Below, in pieces: positions 42,145-51,399 of a DNA stretch of 64,000 bases. The stretch's first letter is position 1, and each line of letters opens with the position of its first letter. Made by a program: the position numbers and the translations under genes. The stretch comes from Cyanobacteriota bacterium. GTDB taxonomy: Bacteria > Cyanobacteriota > Cyanobacteriia > CACIAM-69d. The stretch is taken from contig JAKRSF010000006.1 in the NCBI GenBank assembly GCA_022402445.1, forward strand, positions 398,540 to 462,539, given 5' to 3'. The notes under the pieces are model-generated. The model did no database searches. It had not been told where the DNA came from and worked only from the letters and a program-made list of their open reading frames with translations.

Positions 42145-45100
42145 ATGCCAGGTTTTGCCCCCATCCCTGATCCATGGGAAGTTCCGCTCAGCAATACGCC
42201 GGGAGTCCCCATCGAGGAGGGGGAGGGGAGTACACCTGGAAATTCACCCCCCACCCCCGACCCCTGGCGATCGCAGCCGCCCCCCACAGAGCCCACCACG
42301 CCCCTAAGACAAGAGAACTATCGCGCCCCCGCCGCCACACCCCACGCACCAGCGCAAGGGCCACGCCAGCAACTCACCACATTTGACGGTAACGGGCGTC
42401 TTTTCCGCCTAGTCCGCGATGCAGAAGGGCGCGTGAGCAGCGAGGACATGGGACCAATCCCAGCGCCGCCCACAACGGCCAGAGATCCCATCGCAGTTCC
42501 CAGAAACGGATGGGATCGAGCGGCCCAGCGCGCCGCCTATCGCCCCCGCGATCCGGATTTGTTGCGGACTTACCTTAATCTCTCAGAGCAACTGAATAGG
42601 AACCTTGTCAGCGAGACGGATCCAAACCCCTTCATTCCAGAAGGGAGCGCGAGATATCGGCCTACCGTCGCTGACACATTCCGGCAAATCGTGCAGCAGG
42701 ATCACGCTCTTTGGGAAAGGGGAGTTAACCAAAATTTTCGTGATCTAGAGCGCCAAGCGCAGATCAGAAACCTCGAATCAGCCTTTAACCTGCCCGCCAA
42801 CGGAACCCGATCAGACCCGCGACAGATTGCCAGCATTCGTCACCGACTCGAAAGAACCTTATACGACGAGGGACTGATGGGCGGGCTGGCCAGACAACCA
42901 CCCCGGCCCCCGCTGGCTACGCAGGGAGGAGCCCCACCAACGGCCGCCCGCCCCCGCCCTGCAACACCACAAGGAAGCGTATCCAGCCGTGCCAGTGGCG
43001 CGACACCTGGCGGACGCCCTACCAGCGGCGGCGGAAGCCCCGGAGGCAGTAACCAGGGCAACCTACGGCCCGCCGGTGCCCCCACCTCAGTAGCGGCCCC
43101 GCCCGGTCAAACCACCGCCCGCGTAGTCGCCGGGGGGACCGCCGTGCGACCGTCCGGCGTCAGGCCAGCGGCCCCGTTTGCCAGCCTGCCCCCGGTGGAG
43201 GCCGCCAACCGTCTGTTGGGATTTATCCCGCCCGTCGTACAGCGGCGGATCCTTCCCGCCCTTGGCGGCCTGGGGACGATCGTCGGCACTGGCGGCGACG
43301 TACTGCGAGGGCGCGGCCCCCTGGGAATCCTCGGGAACAATGTCGGGGGATGGGGCGGCGGTGCCCTTGGCGCAGCCGGTGGGGCATTTCTTGCGGGGCC
43401 GGTCGGCGGCGTCCTCGGGGGCGTCGGTGGCGGTGCCCTTGGCGGGGGGATTCTTGGAAAGTTGGGAGATGCCCTAGATGGCCTATTCGGGAATGCCCCG
43501 GTTCTCAATTCGTTGCCGTTATTCCCCCCAAAACCTAACGGGAGAACAGCCGGATCACCCACCCTAAAAAATTTCGACGAGCCAGACATCGACTACATCG
43601 ACGACGTTCCCAACCCTGGACGCGGATTCGGCATCAGAGTTAGGGACGTGGCGGGTAGTACCACCCCCACCCCCGGCCAAATATCCTTCGGGTCATGGTT
43701 CACGGTTAAGTCCTACGCGATCCGCATCAACGAAGCGCTGAACCATCGCTTTATTTGGGGGACAGACTGCAATGGGGTAGAGCAAGCCCTGTTTGACCTG
43801 GATTTTTACGAGAACCAGGACTACACCCGCTCGATCGAAATCACATCCAGCCGATCGTGCCCTGGGGAGCCGGAAACCATCACGCAATCGGGGACAGAGC
43901 CGGGGCGACGGCGACAGGGTAACGGAGCCACCCGCACCGGCCCGCGATCATTCCCCCCGGCCACCCCCCAAACCGGCCCCGGTCAATTTCCCAATTTCGC
44001 CCCAGCAGGTCAATCACCCGATCGCTACGGCAATCCCAGAGGAGGGGAGGGGAATGCCCCCAGCAGCCCCCAGCAGGTGCCCAGCACCAACCCCATCAAA
44101 CCGGGAACCGGCGACGGATCACCGGCCCCGGCACCGCCCGCCGTGAAGCCCGCGCCGCCGGACGCCCGCGCCCCCCTGGCAGATCCGCAAAATCGGCCCA
44201 AGAATCCGCAGCCGGACAATCTGGACAATCCCAACGGCAACCCAGGGCGATCGCCCGCCACGGCCCCCGCCAAAAAGGATGCACCGGGGGCCGGGATTCA
44301 GTTCGATGCGATGGGGCTGCCCATTGGCCGCGCCCGCAGTGGCGTTCATGCCCGCGAGAACACCGGCAACGTCATCGAACCCAAGCAATCGGGCTTTACC
44401 AACTTCGGGAACGGGGTGCGGATTCCCAACGAGCTTCTCGGCAGCGAGGAAGCCCGGAAGTATTACACCGATCTGGCCAAGGCCCTAGGGACGCCAGGGG
44501 CACCACTTCCCGACATGCCCCAGAAGTTGCGGGATAAACTCAACGCCCCCAGCTCGAGTACCAGCACCACCACGCGCCCCACCACGAGACCGGGGGAAAC
44601 CGTCACCAGCGATCGCCCGCTGATTTTGCCCATTCCCGCGCCCCAGAAGATCACCAGTTCCGACCGCCGTCCCATTCAGGACCGGCAGACGTCTCCCTTT
44701 GACGCGCCCGCCAACCCCAGCCCCAGCGCCGCCGGGAGTCCCTGCACCAGCCGATGCAGCACAGGCATCGACGCAGGGGTTAGGCAAGCCAACGAAAAAT
44801 TAGACCGTCTCACATCGGGGAACGCCGTCGCCGCCGGGTCCGGCGTTGCCCAGGGGGCCGACTTGATCGCCCTCAATCAAGTGCTGGCGAATCAGCGGCA
44901 AATGCTCAATTGGATGGGGCCAACACCCCCGACGCTGAAGGGAGCCGCACCCGGAATGGGCGGATTCATACAGCGATTTTTCGACACGGTTCTTAACAAT
45001 CAGATCGTCCAGACCACCGTCAATTGGCTAACGTTTTTCGTGGTGTTCAATAACGCCATGATGTTGGGCCGCAACGTCGTAGAGACGGTTGGCGACCTGA

Positions 45101-45735
45101 TGACGCTGAGCTTAGAAGCGTTCCGCCGACAGTTTGGCCTGAAGGACCGTGAGGACGAAATGATCGACGTGAATGAGGCGGTCAGGAAGGGGTTTGATCT
45201 ATGGATGGTGTCCCTGTTGGGGCGAGATCAATATCAAGCGCTGTTGGCGAAATGGATCCAGTTCAACCGCATTTATCAGGCGGGGGCTCAAATTCTCTAC
45301 AACGTGCGATCGCTGTTCGACGGCAGCCGCGCAATCTTAGAACTGCTGGCGACCAATGTGGCGCGGATCGGTAATGCCCTCAAAAATAGCCGGATCGTCA
45401 ACGGCAACGCCTACCCATGGATGGCTGAAAACGTCAGCGCCCTTACGGCCCGCTGGCAGCGGATGTATCAGGCGATCGAGAACGTGGAAAACACCGCTAG
45501 CGTTCTATCAGGCATTTCCGGCGAGGTCATCAACATCCAGGACGAAGCCGCCGAGTTGGCCGAGTCTAAGCAACGGTTTGAGGAGGCCCTCGACCAGGGG
45601 CAGCGGTTGCTTGACCCCGAAGGTAAGCCAAAACCGGGGGATAACAAGCCGATTCAGGCGCTGGAGGACGCAAAGCGCCGCGTTTCCGAAGCCGGAGATA
45701 TTCCAGTGCAGCAGTTTTTTAGAGGTGGGGATTAA
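42145..45735 (+). CDS. Giant multidomain membrane protein of E2, 1196 aa
   Basis: Order along the chain: a Pro-rich N terminus; a helical region about 120-240; a Gly/Pro/Ser linker; a glycine-zipper hydrophobic stretch at about 390-450 (GGALGAAGGAFLAGPVGGV); a beta domain at about 490-580 (GFGIR, SWFTVK, DCNGV) resembling the separate 222-residue E1 protein; a long Pro/Asn/Gly linker; a membrane-like helix (VNWLTFFVVFNNAMML) near 960; and a ~195-residue end aligned without gap to the E1 giant protein (LKDREDEMID, NRIYQA, RIGNALK, NAYPWM). It ends by overlapping the next gene. Function unknown; a pore, tether or spike role is inferred. Confidence 0.85.
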   Translation: MPGFAPIPDPWEVPLSNTPGVPIEEGEGSTPGNSPPTPDPWRSQPPPTEPTTPLRQENYRAPAATPHAPAQGPRQQLTTFDGNGRLFRLVRDAEGRVSSEDMGPIPAPPTTARDPIAVPRNGWDRAAQRAAYRPRDPDLLRTYLNLSEQLNRNLVSETDPNPFIPEGSARYRPTVADTFRQIVQQDHALWERGVNQNFRDLERQAQIRNLESAFNLPANGTRSDPRQIASIRHRLERTLYDEGLMGGLARQPPRPPLATQGGAPPTAARPRPATPQGSVSSRASGATPGGRPTSGGGSPGGSNQGNLRPAGAPTSVAAPPGQTTARVVAGGTAVRPSGVRPAAPFASLPPVEAANRLLGFIPPVVQRRILPALGGLGTIVGTGGDVLRGRGPLGILGNNVGGWGGGALGAAGGAFLAGPVGGVLGGVGGGALGGGILGKLGDALDGLFGNAPVLNSLPLFPPKPNGRTAGSPTLKNFDEPDIDYIDDVPNPGRGFGIRVRDVAGSTTPTPGQISFGSWFTVKSYAIRINEALNHRFIWGTDCNGVEQALFDLDFYENQDYTRSIEITSSRSCPGEPETITQSGTEPGRRRQGNGATRTGPRSFPPATPQTGPGQFPNFAPAGQSPDRYGNPRGGEGNAPSSPQQVPSTNPIKPGTGDGSPAPAPPAVKPAPPDARAPLADPQNRPKNPQPDNLDNPNGNPGRSPATAPAKKDAPGAGIQFDAMGLPIGRARSGVHARENTGNVIEPKQSGFTNFGNGVRIPNELLGSEEARKYYTDLAKALGTPGAPLPDMPQKLRDKLNAPSSSTSTTTRPTTRPGETVTSDRPLILPIPAPQKITSSDRRPIQDRQTSPFDAPANPSPSAAGSPCTSRCSTGIDAGVRQANEKLDRLTSGNAVAAGSGVAQGADLIALNQVLANQRQMLNWMGPTPPTLKGAAPGMGGFIQRFFDTVLNNQIVQTTVNWLTFFVVFNNAMMLGRNVVETVGDLMTLSLEAFRRQFGLKDREDEMIDVNEAVRKGFDLWMVSLLGRDQYQALLAKWIQFNRIYQAGAQILYNVRSLFDGSRAILELLATNVARIGNALKNSRIVNGNAYPWMAENVSALTARWQRMYQAIENVENTASVLSGISGEVINIQDEAAELAESKQRFEEALDQGQRLLDPEGKPKPGDNKPIQALEDAKRRVSEAGDIPVQQFFRGGD

Positions 45736-46568
45736 TGCCGTTACCCCCTGCGTTTTCACCCACTGAACACCTACAGGACGCCGTAAAACGGCTCTACAAC
45801 CGTCAGGTTGCGAACCATTTTCGCGACTTAGGCCCGGAAGATTGGCCCCTAGACATCAGCTCCCCCCGATCATCCCTGCGGACGGCTTGCACCCACCAGG
45901 AGCAAGACACCGCAATCATGAGCTTGATGAGGATGTGGCTGTTCGATCTGACGGTGCGGCGGGAGGAACTGACGGACCCGCCGATCTACGGAATCCCAAC
46001 GACGGCGTTTCAGGCGGAGCGCAAGTTTAGGCCGCAAGTCATGCTGTATTTCAAGGAAGACCGGCAGGACGTGGAACCCGGATTTGAGGCGGTGGAGGGG
46101 CGGATCAGTTTCAGGATCCAGGATGAATCGACGGAATCGATCACCATGGCGAAGTTGACCCAGATCGCCCAGCGCATTAAGTCGAATTTTGCTCCAGCCG
46201 GTGGCTATATCTGGCGCAAGGGCCGGGAGATGTTCAGCTACAGCGACTGGGATAAGGGGTACCAGCTCCAGATCCTGGCCCGCTCTGATCCGGAGGCGAG
46301 GGCGTTGGTGGACAAGGTGCTGAACTGCCAAAGCCATACGCCGGATATGAGCAAGTTCAATCGCAGCACCAATGCGGCAGAGGCCAGCGCCTACCCGACC
46401 ATTCCCCCGACGCGCTCCATTTTGGGGAACTCTGAACGGTTGCCCCGGCGGCGGGCGGTGGCGGATGTGCGCTTTCAGTATGCGATCGCCCATATCCACG
46501 GGCGAAAGAAGCGGGTTTGTTTGGTGGATCTGTCCGGGCGGTTCAATGATCCCCTTGTGGCGGCCTAG
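45735..46568 (+). CDS. Partner protein of the giant protein, 277 aa
   Basis: Homologue of the E1 gene at 1-816 (YGIPTTAF, PQVMLYFKE, KGYQLQILARS, LPRRRAVADV), in the same position after the giant protein. Mixed alpha/beta composition, many Arg and Gln, no membrane segment or signal peptide. Start and stop of the pair overlap by one base, so expression is coupled. Conservation of the pair in two divergent elements argues that the two proteins act together. Confidence 0.85.
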   Translation: MPLPPAFSPTEHLQDAVKRLYNRQVANHFRDLGPEDWPLDISSPRSSLRTACTHQEQDTAIMSLMRMWLFDLTVRREELTDPPIYGIPTTAFQAERKFRPQVMLYFKEDRQDVEPGFEAVEGRISFRIQDESTESITMAKLTQIAQRIKSNFAPAGGYIWRKGREMFSYSDWDKGYQLQILARSDPEARALVDKVLNCQSHTPDMSKFNRSTNAAEASAYPTIPPTRSILGNSERLPRRRAVADVRFQYAIAHIHGRKKRVCLVDLSGRFNDPLVAA

Positions 46569-46705
46569 GCCCGCGCGATCGCCCCAGGGCAGCCCCAGGG
46601 CCGCCGTTTGATCCATGAAAGGTTTAACCGTTTCCGCCGCGAATATACCCCCAGAGGGCGGATAGGTTGGGGTCAAATCAACACACCCCTGGAGACCCGG
46701 CCCCC

Positions 46706-47056
46706 ATGGCACTGGTAGACGAACTCAAAGCAACCCTGACTGTTGCAAGCCTTGACGACGGCAGCGGCAACCTACGGATCCCGCTGGCGGCCCTGGGCGT
46801 ACAGGACGCGGCCACCAGCCCGATCACCGATGAGCAATTGATCGACGCGATGTTTGGCCTGTTGGCGGGCCTATCGACAGCCCAGACGGCCCACAACCAA
46901 TCGGCACCGGAGGGGACGCGGATCAATTCCTTCACGTTCTCCCCGAGCACCAGCCTGCAAACCGACGGCCAGGGCGACACCTTCAGCGATCGCAACTTCA
47001 CGGTGCGGTTCCGGCAGTACATGCAGCCGAGCGACCTGGCCGCCGTGCTGTCCTAA
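46706..47056 (+). CDS. Small structural-like protein, 116 aa
   Basis: The ATG at 46706 (MALVDELKATLTVAS) is chosen; an earlier frame start at 46667 adds a Pro-rich stretch. Has LRIPLAALGV, a leucine-rich helix (LIDAMFGLLAGLSTAQ) and two strands (INSFTFSPSTSL, NFTVRFRQYM), the same order as in the small proteins at 6117 and 41832. Its abundance or location is unknown. It begins a second group of genes after a ~137-bp gap. Confidence 0.7.
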   Translation: MALVDELKATLTVASLDDGSGNLRIPLAALGVQDAATSPITDEQLIDAMFGLLAGLSTAQTAHNQSAPEGTRINSFTFSPSTSLQTDGQGDTFSDRNFTVRFRQYMQPSDLAAVLS

Positions 47057-47134
47057 GCAGCCCTCGCATGAGATGGGCGATCGCCCGCGATCGCCCCCGG
47101 TTCATTTTTCCTCCAGTCCCCAACCTAAAAAAAC

Positions 47135-47677
47135 ATGAGACGCCGACGCTTTAACCGAATCAAAGAAGTCATTCGCAAGGGAGAAGCCGCCGCGAAGTCG
47201 TTGCCCTACATCCAAAAGTATTTGGAAGTTGTGGACGGCACCCGCAAAATTACCCGTGGGGCCGCCTCGATCCCCGATCTGCAAGGGCGGCAGTATTTCA
47301 CCCTGAAACCCTTTGGGCTGCCCGCCACTGCCAATGACACTGTTGTCTGGATGACGGGGCGAGCCAACACGGAACGGAACACCTTTGGCCTGACCAATGA
47401 CGTTCTCAACCTTGACCCCGACGGGGCGGGACGCTCTGATGCGGGGCTCTTGCCCGCCAAAGCGGTAGTTTCCCGGTGGTCCACCTCATCGGACAAAATC
47501 TCAGATATCACCGGCCTGACCTATAAAAAGCGCAACGCTTCCACCTACACTTGCCCGTTTGGGAAAACTGGCACAGAGAACGAATTTGATGTGCAAGAGG
47601 AGATCTTCCAAGCGGTGCGGGGCAGTGGCGACAACCGGGGGGTGACCTTCAAGCCCGAGCGCATGTATGCCAGCTAA
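47135..47677 (+). CDS. Unrecognised 180-aa protein with basic N terminus
   Basis: Starts MRRRRFNRIKEVIRKGEAAA, a strongly basic helix that could touch DNA or membranes, then a beta-rich part (RQYFTLKPFGLPATANDTVV) with polar Thr/Asn/Asp loops. No signal peptide. It overlaps the next gene by 11 bp. Candidate coat-like or tail protein by character only. Confidence 0.65.
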   Translation: MRRRRFNRIKEVIRKGEAAAKSLPYIQKYLEVVDGTRKITRGAASIPDLQGRQYFTLKPFGLPATANDTVVWMTGRANTERNTFGLTNDVLNLDPDGAGRSDAGLLPAKAVVSRWSTSSDKISDITGLTYKKRNASTYTCPFGKTGTENEFDVQEEIFQAVRGSGDNRGVTFKPERMYAS

Positions 47678-47933
47678 CCCCGTCTGGTTAGACCCGATTG
47701 AATCGGCATTGAGGCCCGAGATCGCAGTGATCGACGGCCTCACCGATGCTGAGATCAGGGCGGAACTGGAGCGTTTGCATCAAGTCAATCTGGCGATTGA
47801 TGGGCTGCTTTATGGCGACGACGATCCCGATATGTTTCTGGACAAAATAGAAACTTTTCTAGAGCAATCCCCCGAGGATTATCTAGGTGCGGCTATCGAG
47901 AACTGCGAAGAAATAGGGTTGATTCTGCCATGA
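47667..47933 (+). CDS. Unrecognised acidic 88-aa protein
   Basis: Short, acidic, helical (LTDAEIRAELERLHQVN, YGDDDPDMFLDKIETFL). Overlaps both neighbours. Could be a chaperone for the basic protein before it, but nothing in the sequence proves this. Confidence 0.6.
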   Translation: MPANPVWLDPIESALRPEIAVIDGLTDAEIRAELERLHQVNLAIDGLLYGDDDPDMFLDKIETFLEQSPEDYLGAAIENCEEIGLILP

Positions 47934-48481
47934 GTTGGGTAAGCCTGGGATTTTACGAGCTTTCCTTACCTAAAGATCAGTTAGAAAATCCTTGGGTTTT
48001 TCCCTTTGGTGATATTCCCGTATCGCCTATTGATGCGTTTGCAATTCGCATTCTTTACAGTTCTGGACAAGTCATTAAGGACGGTAAGGCATACTATCCC
48101 ACGATTTTTGGGGGGATGTGCCATGCGCTTTTTGAACCGCCCTTAAGCAATCCGTCGATTCTGGCCACGCGACAACTGCACTACAGCCACGGGGATTCTG
48201 TCGTGTATCCCTTTGGTCCAACGGGGGAAACCTACAATCCCAACACGGGTAAGTTCCTCAAAGGCTCAATGATTTGGAATTTCAATGAGGCAACTGAGAT
48301 ATTTGAACTCAGGAGCAATCTCTTAACCAAGATTGGCTTTAGGGCTTATCCCAAAAAGCGAGGTGTTTCCAAGCGAAATATGCCGACCGAAACCGGATTT
48401 AAGCAGGTTTATCCGTGGTGGTATGAGGATACACGGCGACAATTTACGATCCAAGTTGAGCTATGGACGGGCAACCTGTAG
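47930..48481 (+). CDS. Unrecognised 183-aa protein
   Basis: Rich in Tyr, Phe, Pro and Asn with alternating strand patterns (WVSLGFYELSLPKDQ, RQLHYSHGDSVVYPFG, RQFTIQVELWTG). AT-richer and nearly free of HIP1 compared with the rest of E2, so it may have a separate origin. Short start overlap with the previous gene (ATGA). No family recognised. Confidence 0.65.
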   Translation: MSWVSLGFYELSLPKDQLENPWVFPFGDIPVSPIDAFAIRILYSSGQVIKDGKAYYPTIFGGMCHALFEPPLSNPSILATRQLHYSHGDSVVYPFGPTGETYNPNTGKFLKGSMIWNFNEATEIFELRSNLLTKIGFRAYPKKRGVSKRNMPTETGFKQVYPWWYEDTRRQFTIQVELWTGNL

Positions 48482-48518
48482 CGCTCCATTCTGCAATGTT
48501 CTTTAGTGGTATTTTCCC

Positions 48519-48881
48519 GTGGACGGCAAACAGCGACACCCGTTGACGCTACAAGAGCGAGTCAGCTTAATTGAGCTTGAACTTAACGGATCGGGTAACA
48601 GTTTCTCATCGAGAATCGCGCACCTAGAGGCCCATGGCCGTTCAGTGGAGCGCCTAGAGGAGAAGGTTGACCGGTTAGATGAGCGGCTAGACCAGATCCA
48701 TCTGGATTTGCAGGGGCTTGCGGGGTTGCGATCGCTGTCTCCGGTGGCGGCGATCGCGCGGCATTTTCCAGGGGGGCGATTGGGGATGGTGGCGGCTTTT
48801 GTGGCGACAGTGGCGGCGATCCATGTGGTCGTGGACTATTTCGGTGTGCTGTCTCTGTTGCGGGCGCTGTTCCGTCTGTAG
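48519..48881 (+). CDS. Coiled-coil/membrane protein, holin-like topology, 120 aa
   Basis: A GTG start. Residues 10-65 form an amphipathic coiled coil (EERVSL-type LQERVSLIELEL, VERLEEKVDRLDERLDQI). One membrane helix follows at about 88-112 (LGMVAAFVATVAAIHVVVDYF). This layout resembles phage haemolysin XhlA and similar lysis accessory proteins, as well as envelope-anchoring proteins. The assignment is by topology only. Confidence 0.65.
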   Translation: MDGKQRHPLTLQERVSLIELELNGSGNSFSSRIAHLEAHGRSVERLEEKVDRLDERLDQIHLDLQGLAGLRSLSPVAAIARHFPGGRLGMVAAFVATVAAIHVVVDYFGVLSLLRALFRL

Positions 48882-49061
48882 GGCGATCGCGCGATCACCC
48901 CTACCAGCGTCGCCGCCCCCCACCGGCCCCATGGTCCGTGATCGCGATAGGGGCGATCGCGGCGGCGACGGCGGCGACGGAGGGCCGATGGGGGTGATGG
49001 CCACCGGGCGGATAATGGGGAACCCCGCGATCGCGCCCGGTAAAAATTTACCGATCTGGTT

Positions 49062-50255
49062 ATGCCCTACGAACTTTCTGAGCCGCTGGCGATCGTGTCG
49101 ATCGTGCCGATCACTTGGCACACCTGGCAACCGACGACCCAGCAAGTCGCGATCGCCCACGACATCGGCATCAGCAGCAGCAGCGAAACACCGCCATTTT
49201 TCTATGAAGTCAAATCGGTCTGGCTCGATGGCGAGGGCGCGATCGCGTTGATCGGGGACACATTGGGCACGCGGCCCGCTGTGCCAGGGGAACCGCCCCA
49301 TTATTGGCAGTTGCCAGAGGTGATGCCTTTGCCCGAATTGGTGCCCGCGATCGCCCTACGCGCCATCCGCCCCGCCCCCCTGCGCTGGCATGGGCAAATC
49401 TTTGGGCTATCCAGCACACCGCAATACGCCCCGCTGACGGAATTTAGCCACACCGGGGCGCTGCAAACCTTCGATCTACCCAATCTCCCGGATTACCGGG
49501 TCAAAGTGCTGATTTGGGGCTGTGGCGGGGGGCCGTCCATCGCAGGGTTTGGCGGCAATGGGGGCTTCACTGAGGCGATCTTCACCATTGGGGCCATCGA
49601 TGGCGGGGGGACGATTCTGCCGGGAGCCTACTGGGTTGCGGTGGGGGCAGGCGGCCAACGGAACCAATTGGCGAGGGGGCTGTTTGGCGGTGGCAGCACT
49701 GGAAACTTTCCTACGAATCCAGGGGGCGGGGGGGGCGACTTTAGCGGCATTGGACGGGGGGCGGTGGTGAGCCAGGGCAGCGCGATCGCGATCGCTGGCG
49801 GCGGCGGCGGGGCAATTTACAGCATCGCTGGGTACAACGGCGGCCACGGCGGCGGCACATTCGGAGGAAATGCAAGATCAAGCTCCCCAGCCAACGACGG
49901 CAAAGGCGGATCTCAGGCATCAGGAGGAGCAGCGGGGACAGGGTACATCACATCCCCTCCAGGAGAGGCGGGCACTTCATTGGCAGGCGGAAACGCTGGC
50001 CTATACGCATCGGCCTATGCGTCGGGGGCGGGCGGTGCTGGCTACTGGGGAGGTGGTGCGGGAGGGCCTCACGGAGGCGGGGGCGGATCGGGATACAGCC
50101 GATCGCCCAATGCCACCCTCACCGCTGGGACAGATGCAGGGCCGGGGAACGCATCATCACCATTGCGGCCCGCTGGAGTTGGGGCGGGCGGCCAACCGGG
50201 CCAAACGAAGGGCGGTGATGGGTTTGTCAGGATTGAAATTTTAGAGCCGCTGTAG
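49062..50255 (+). CDS. Glycine-rich adhesin/tail-fibre-like protein, 397 aa
   Basis: The N-terminal ~145 residues are a separate beta domain. From about 145 the sequence follows the glycine-rich domain known from phage fibre tips and bacterial surface proteins: YRVKVLIWGCGGGPSIAGFG, then GGFTEAIFTIGAI, GAYWVAVGAGGQ, many GGGG runs and a final GGDGFVRIEI strand. Such domains recognise receptors. An 8-G tract at 49728-49735 and several 5-6-G tracts lie in the coding sequence. A hairpin terminator follows directly, so this is the last gene of the rightward operon. Confidence 0.8.
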   Translation: MPYELSEPLAIVSIVPITWHTWQPTTQQVAIAHDIGISSSSETPPFFYEVKSVWLDGEGAIALIGDTLGTRPAVPGEPPHYWQLPEVMPLPELVPAIALRAIRPAPLRWHGQIFGLSSTPQYAPLTEFSHTGALQTFDLPNLPDYRVKVLIWGCGGGPSIAGFGGNGGFTEAIFTIGAIDGGGTILPGAYWVAVGAGGQRNQLARGLFGGGSTGNFPTNPGGGGGDFSGIGRGAVVSQGSAIAIAGGGGGAIYSIAGYNGGHGGGTFGGNARSSSPANDGKGGSQASGGAAGTGYITSPPGEAGTSLAGGNAGLYASAYASGAGGAGYWGGGAGGPHGGGGGSGYSRSPNATLTAGTDAGPGNASSPLRPAGVGAGGQPGQTKGGDGFVRIEILEPL

Positions 50256-50268
50256 CCCCCGCCAAGTC

Positions 50269-50312
50269 ACAAAACGCCCCGCGCGATCGCGATAGGATCG
50301 GCGGGGTTTTGT
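50269..50312. terminator. Long hairpin terminator after the adhesin gene
   Basis: ACAAAACGCCCCGC on the left pairs with GCGGGGTTTTGT on the right (12 bp or more) around a HIP1-containing loop. The A-rich and T-rich arms would allow it to act in both directions. Confidence 0.75.
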
Positions 50313-50325
50313 CGGGATCTTTGCT

Positions 50326-50730
50326 TTGCTCAGGGAAATTATAGGCGCGGCGATCGAAGCACTGATCGCCGCCTCGCTATTTCTGTACAGCCTTTGGCCC
50401 TTGGCTCTGGCTGCATTGGTGCTGTGGGTTCTCTGGCTGACCATCAAAAACTTTCCCCGCCGCCCGCGCCCACCCAGACACCGCCGCGTCGAAAACCAGG
50501 GGATCCCCTATGAGGAGTGGAAACTTGCCCGCGACAACGGAATGATCTTGGGGGCGGGCCACTGGAACCGAGGCGATCGCGCCGCCCCCGGACGACCGGG
50601 CCATGGGGGCAGAACGATCGCCCCTATCCTATTCCTGATTGGTTTCGCGATCGCGTACACCCACCTTCCCACCGGGCTTGCGGTGATCTTGATCGCCAGC
50701 ATGATCGGGGCGATCGCCCTGCGGCAGTGA
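50326..50730 (+). CDS. Small membrane protein, 134 aa
   Basis: A TTG start at 50326 is the likely one. There are hydrophobic segments at about 5-35 (ALIAASLFLYSLWPLALAALV) and 98-132 (ILFLIGFAIAYTHLPTG), with a basic loop between that holds PRHRRVENQGIPYEEWK. No known family. The 3' end overlaps a gene on the other strand. Confidence 0.5.
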   Translation: MLREIIGAAIEALIAASLFLYSLWPLALAALVLWVLWLTIKNFPRRPRPPRHRRVENQGIPYEEWKLARDNGMILGAGHWNRGDRAAPGRPGHGGRTIAPILFLIGFAIAYTHLPTGLAVILIASMIGAIALRQ

Positions 50731-51399
50731 TTCCCCCGCCGCTGGCTTCCATCCCCGGTAAACCCACCCCCGGTTAACCACAAACTCCCAACCCTTTGGG
50801 CGATCGCGATCGGTCAGGGGGGCGATCGCGCGATCGCCCCCACCACCACCGGGGGAACCGCCACCGGCAACGCCAGGACGCACCCCACCGGAGCCGGGAG
50901 CTGCAAGGGCGCGATCGCCGCGATCGCAGCCACTGCCGCCGGGAGGATCACCAGCAGCAGCACCAGCACGGTCCCCACCGCCACCACCGGCCTTCGCCGA
51001 TCGCGCATCGCGATCGCTCGCGACCCATTTCCGAATCTGGAGCCGGATCACCGCAGGGGGCGCACCCCGGCCAATCAACCGCTCGACCGTGGCCCCCCGG
51101 TCTTGCACCAGGGACGTATGGGACTGACCACCGGGGATATGGTGCCAAGACTTCAATCGGCCCTCCTCGATGACCAAATACCGCAGGTAATAAACCCCGT
51201 GCGACCGATACTCATCGACCCGGTGGAATGTTTCCGCAACCATTGGTTTTTCGTTGGTTGCGGAAGTTTTTGGGGGGGTGGTTTGGCCCTGGCCGGCCAG
51301 GGGGCCGGTGCATCCTTTGTGGCAATCGGGGCAGTACCAGCCGTCTCGATGATCCAGGGACGGCCACGCCCTCAGATGCAGGCAGGGGGAATCGGCCAT
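50629..51399 (-). CDS. Putative zinc-binding protein, 256 aa
   Basis: The N terminus contains WYCPDCHKGCTG, preceded by CLHLRAW, a plausible zinc site. A beta-like stretch (GVYYLRYLVIEEGRLKSWHH) follows, then a Gly/Ala/Arg/Asp low-complexity part created by HIP1-rich DNA. Near the end GWEFVVNRGWVYRGWKP looks like a conserved short motif. The last ~35 residues overlap the opposite gene and may be read-through of low-complexity DNA. No function recognised. Confidence 0.5.
   Translation of the reverse strand: MADSPCLHLRAWPSLDHRDGWYCPDCHKGCTGPLAGQGQTTPPKTSATNEKPMVAETFHRVDEYRSHGVYYLRYLVIEEGRLKSWHHIPGGQSHTSLVQDRGATVERLIGRGAPPAVIRLQIRKWVASDRDARSAKAGGGGGDRAGAAAGDPPGGSGCDRGDRALAAPGSGGVRPGVAGGGSPGGGGGDRAIAPLTDRDRPKGWEFVVNRGWVYRGWKPAAGESLPQGDRPDHAGDQDHRKPGGKVGVRDRETNQE

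Noticed and set aside
49870-50244. Second rightward frame inside the adhesin-like gene
   Set aside because: It overlaps completely with the glycine-rich frame and has no start signal or pattern of its own.
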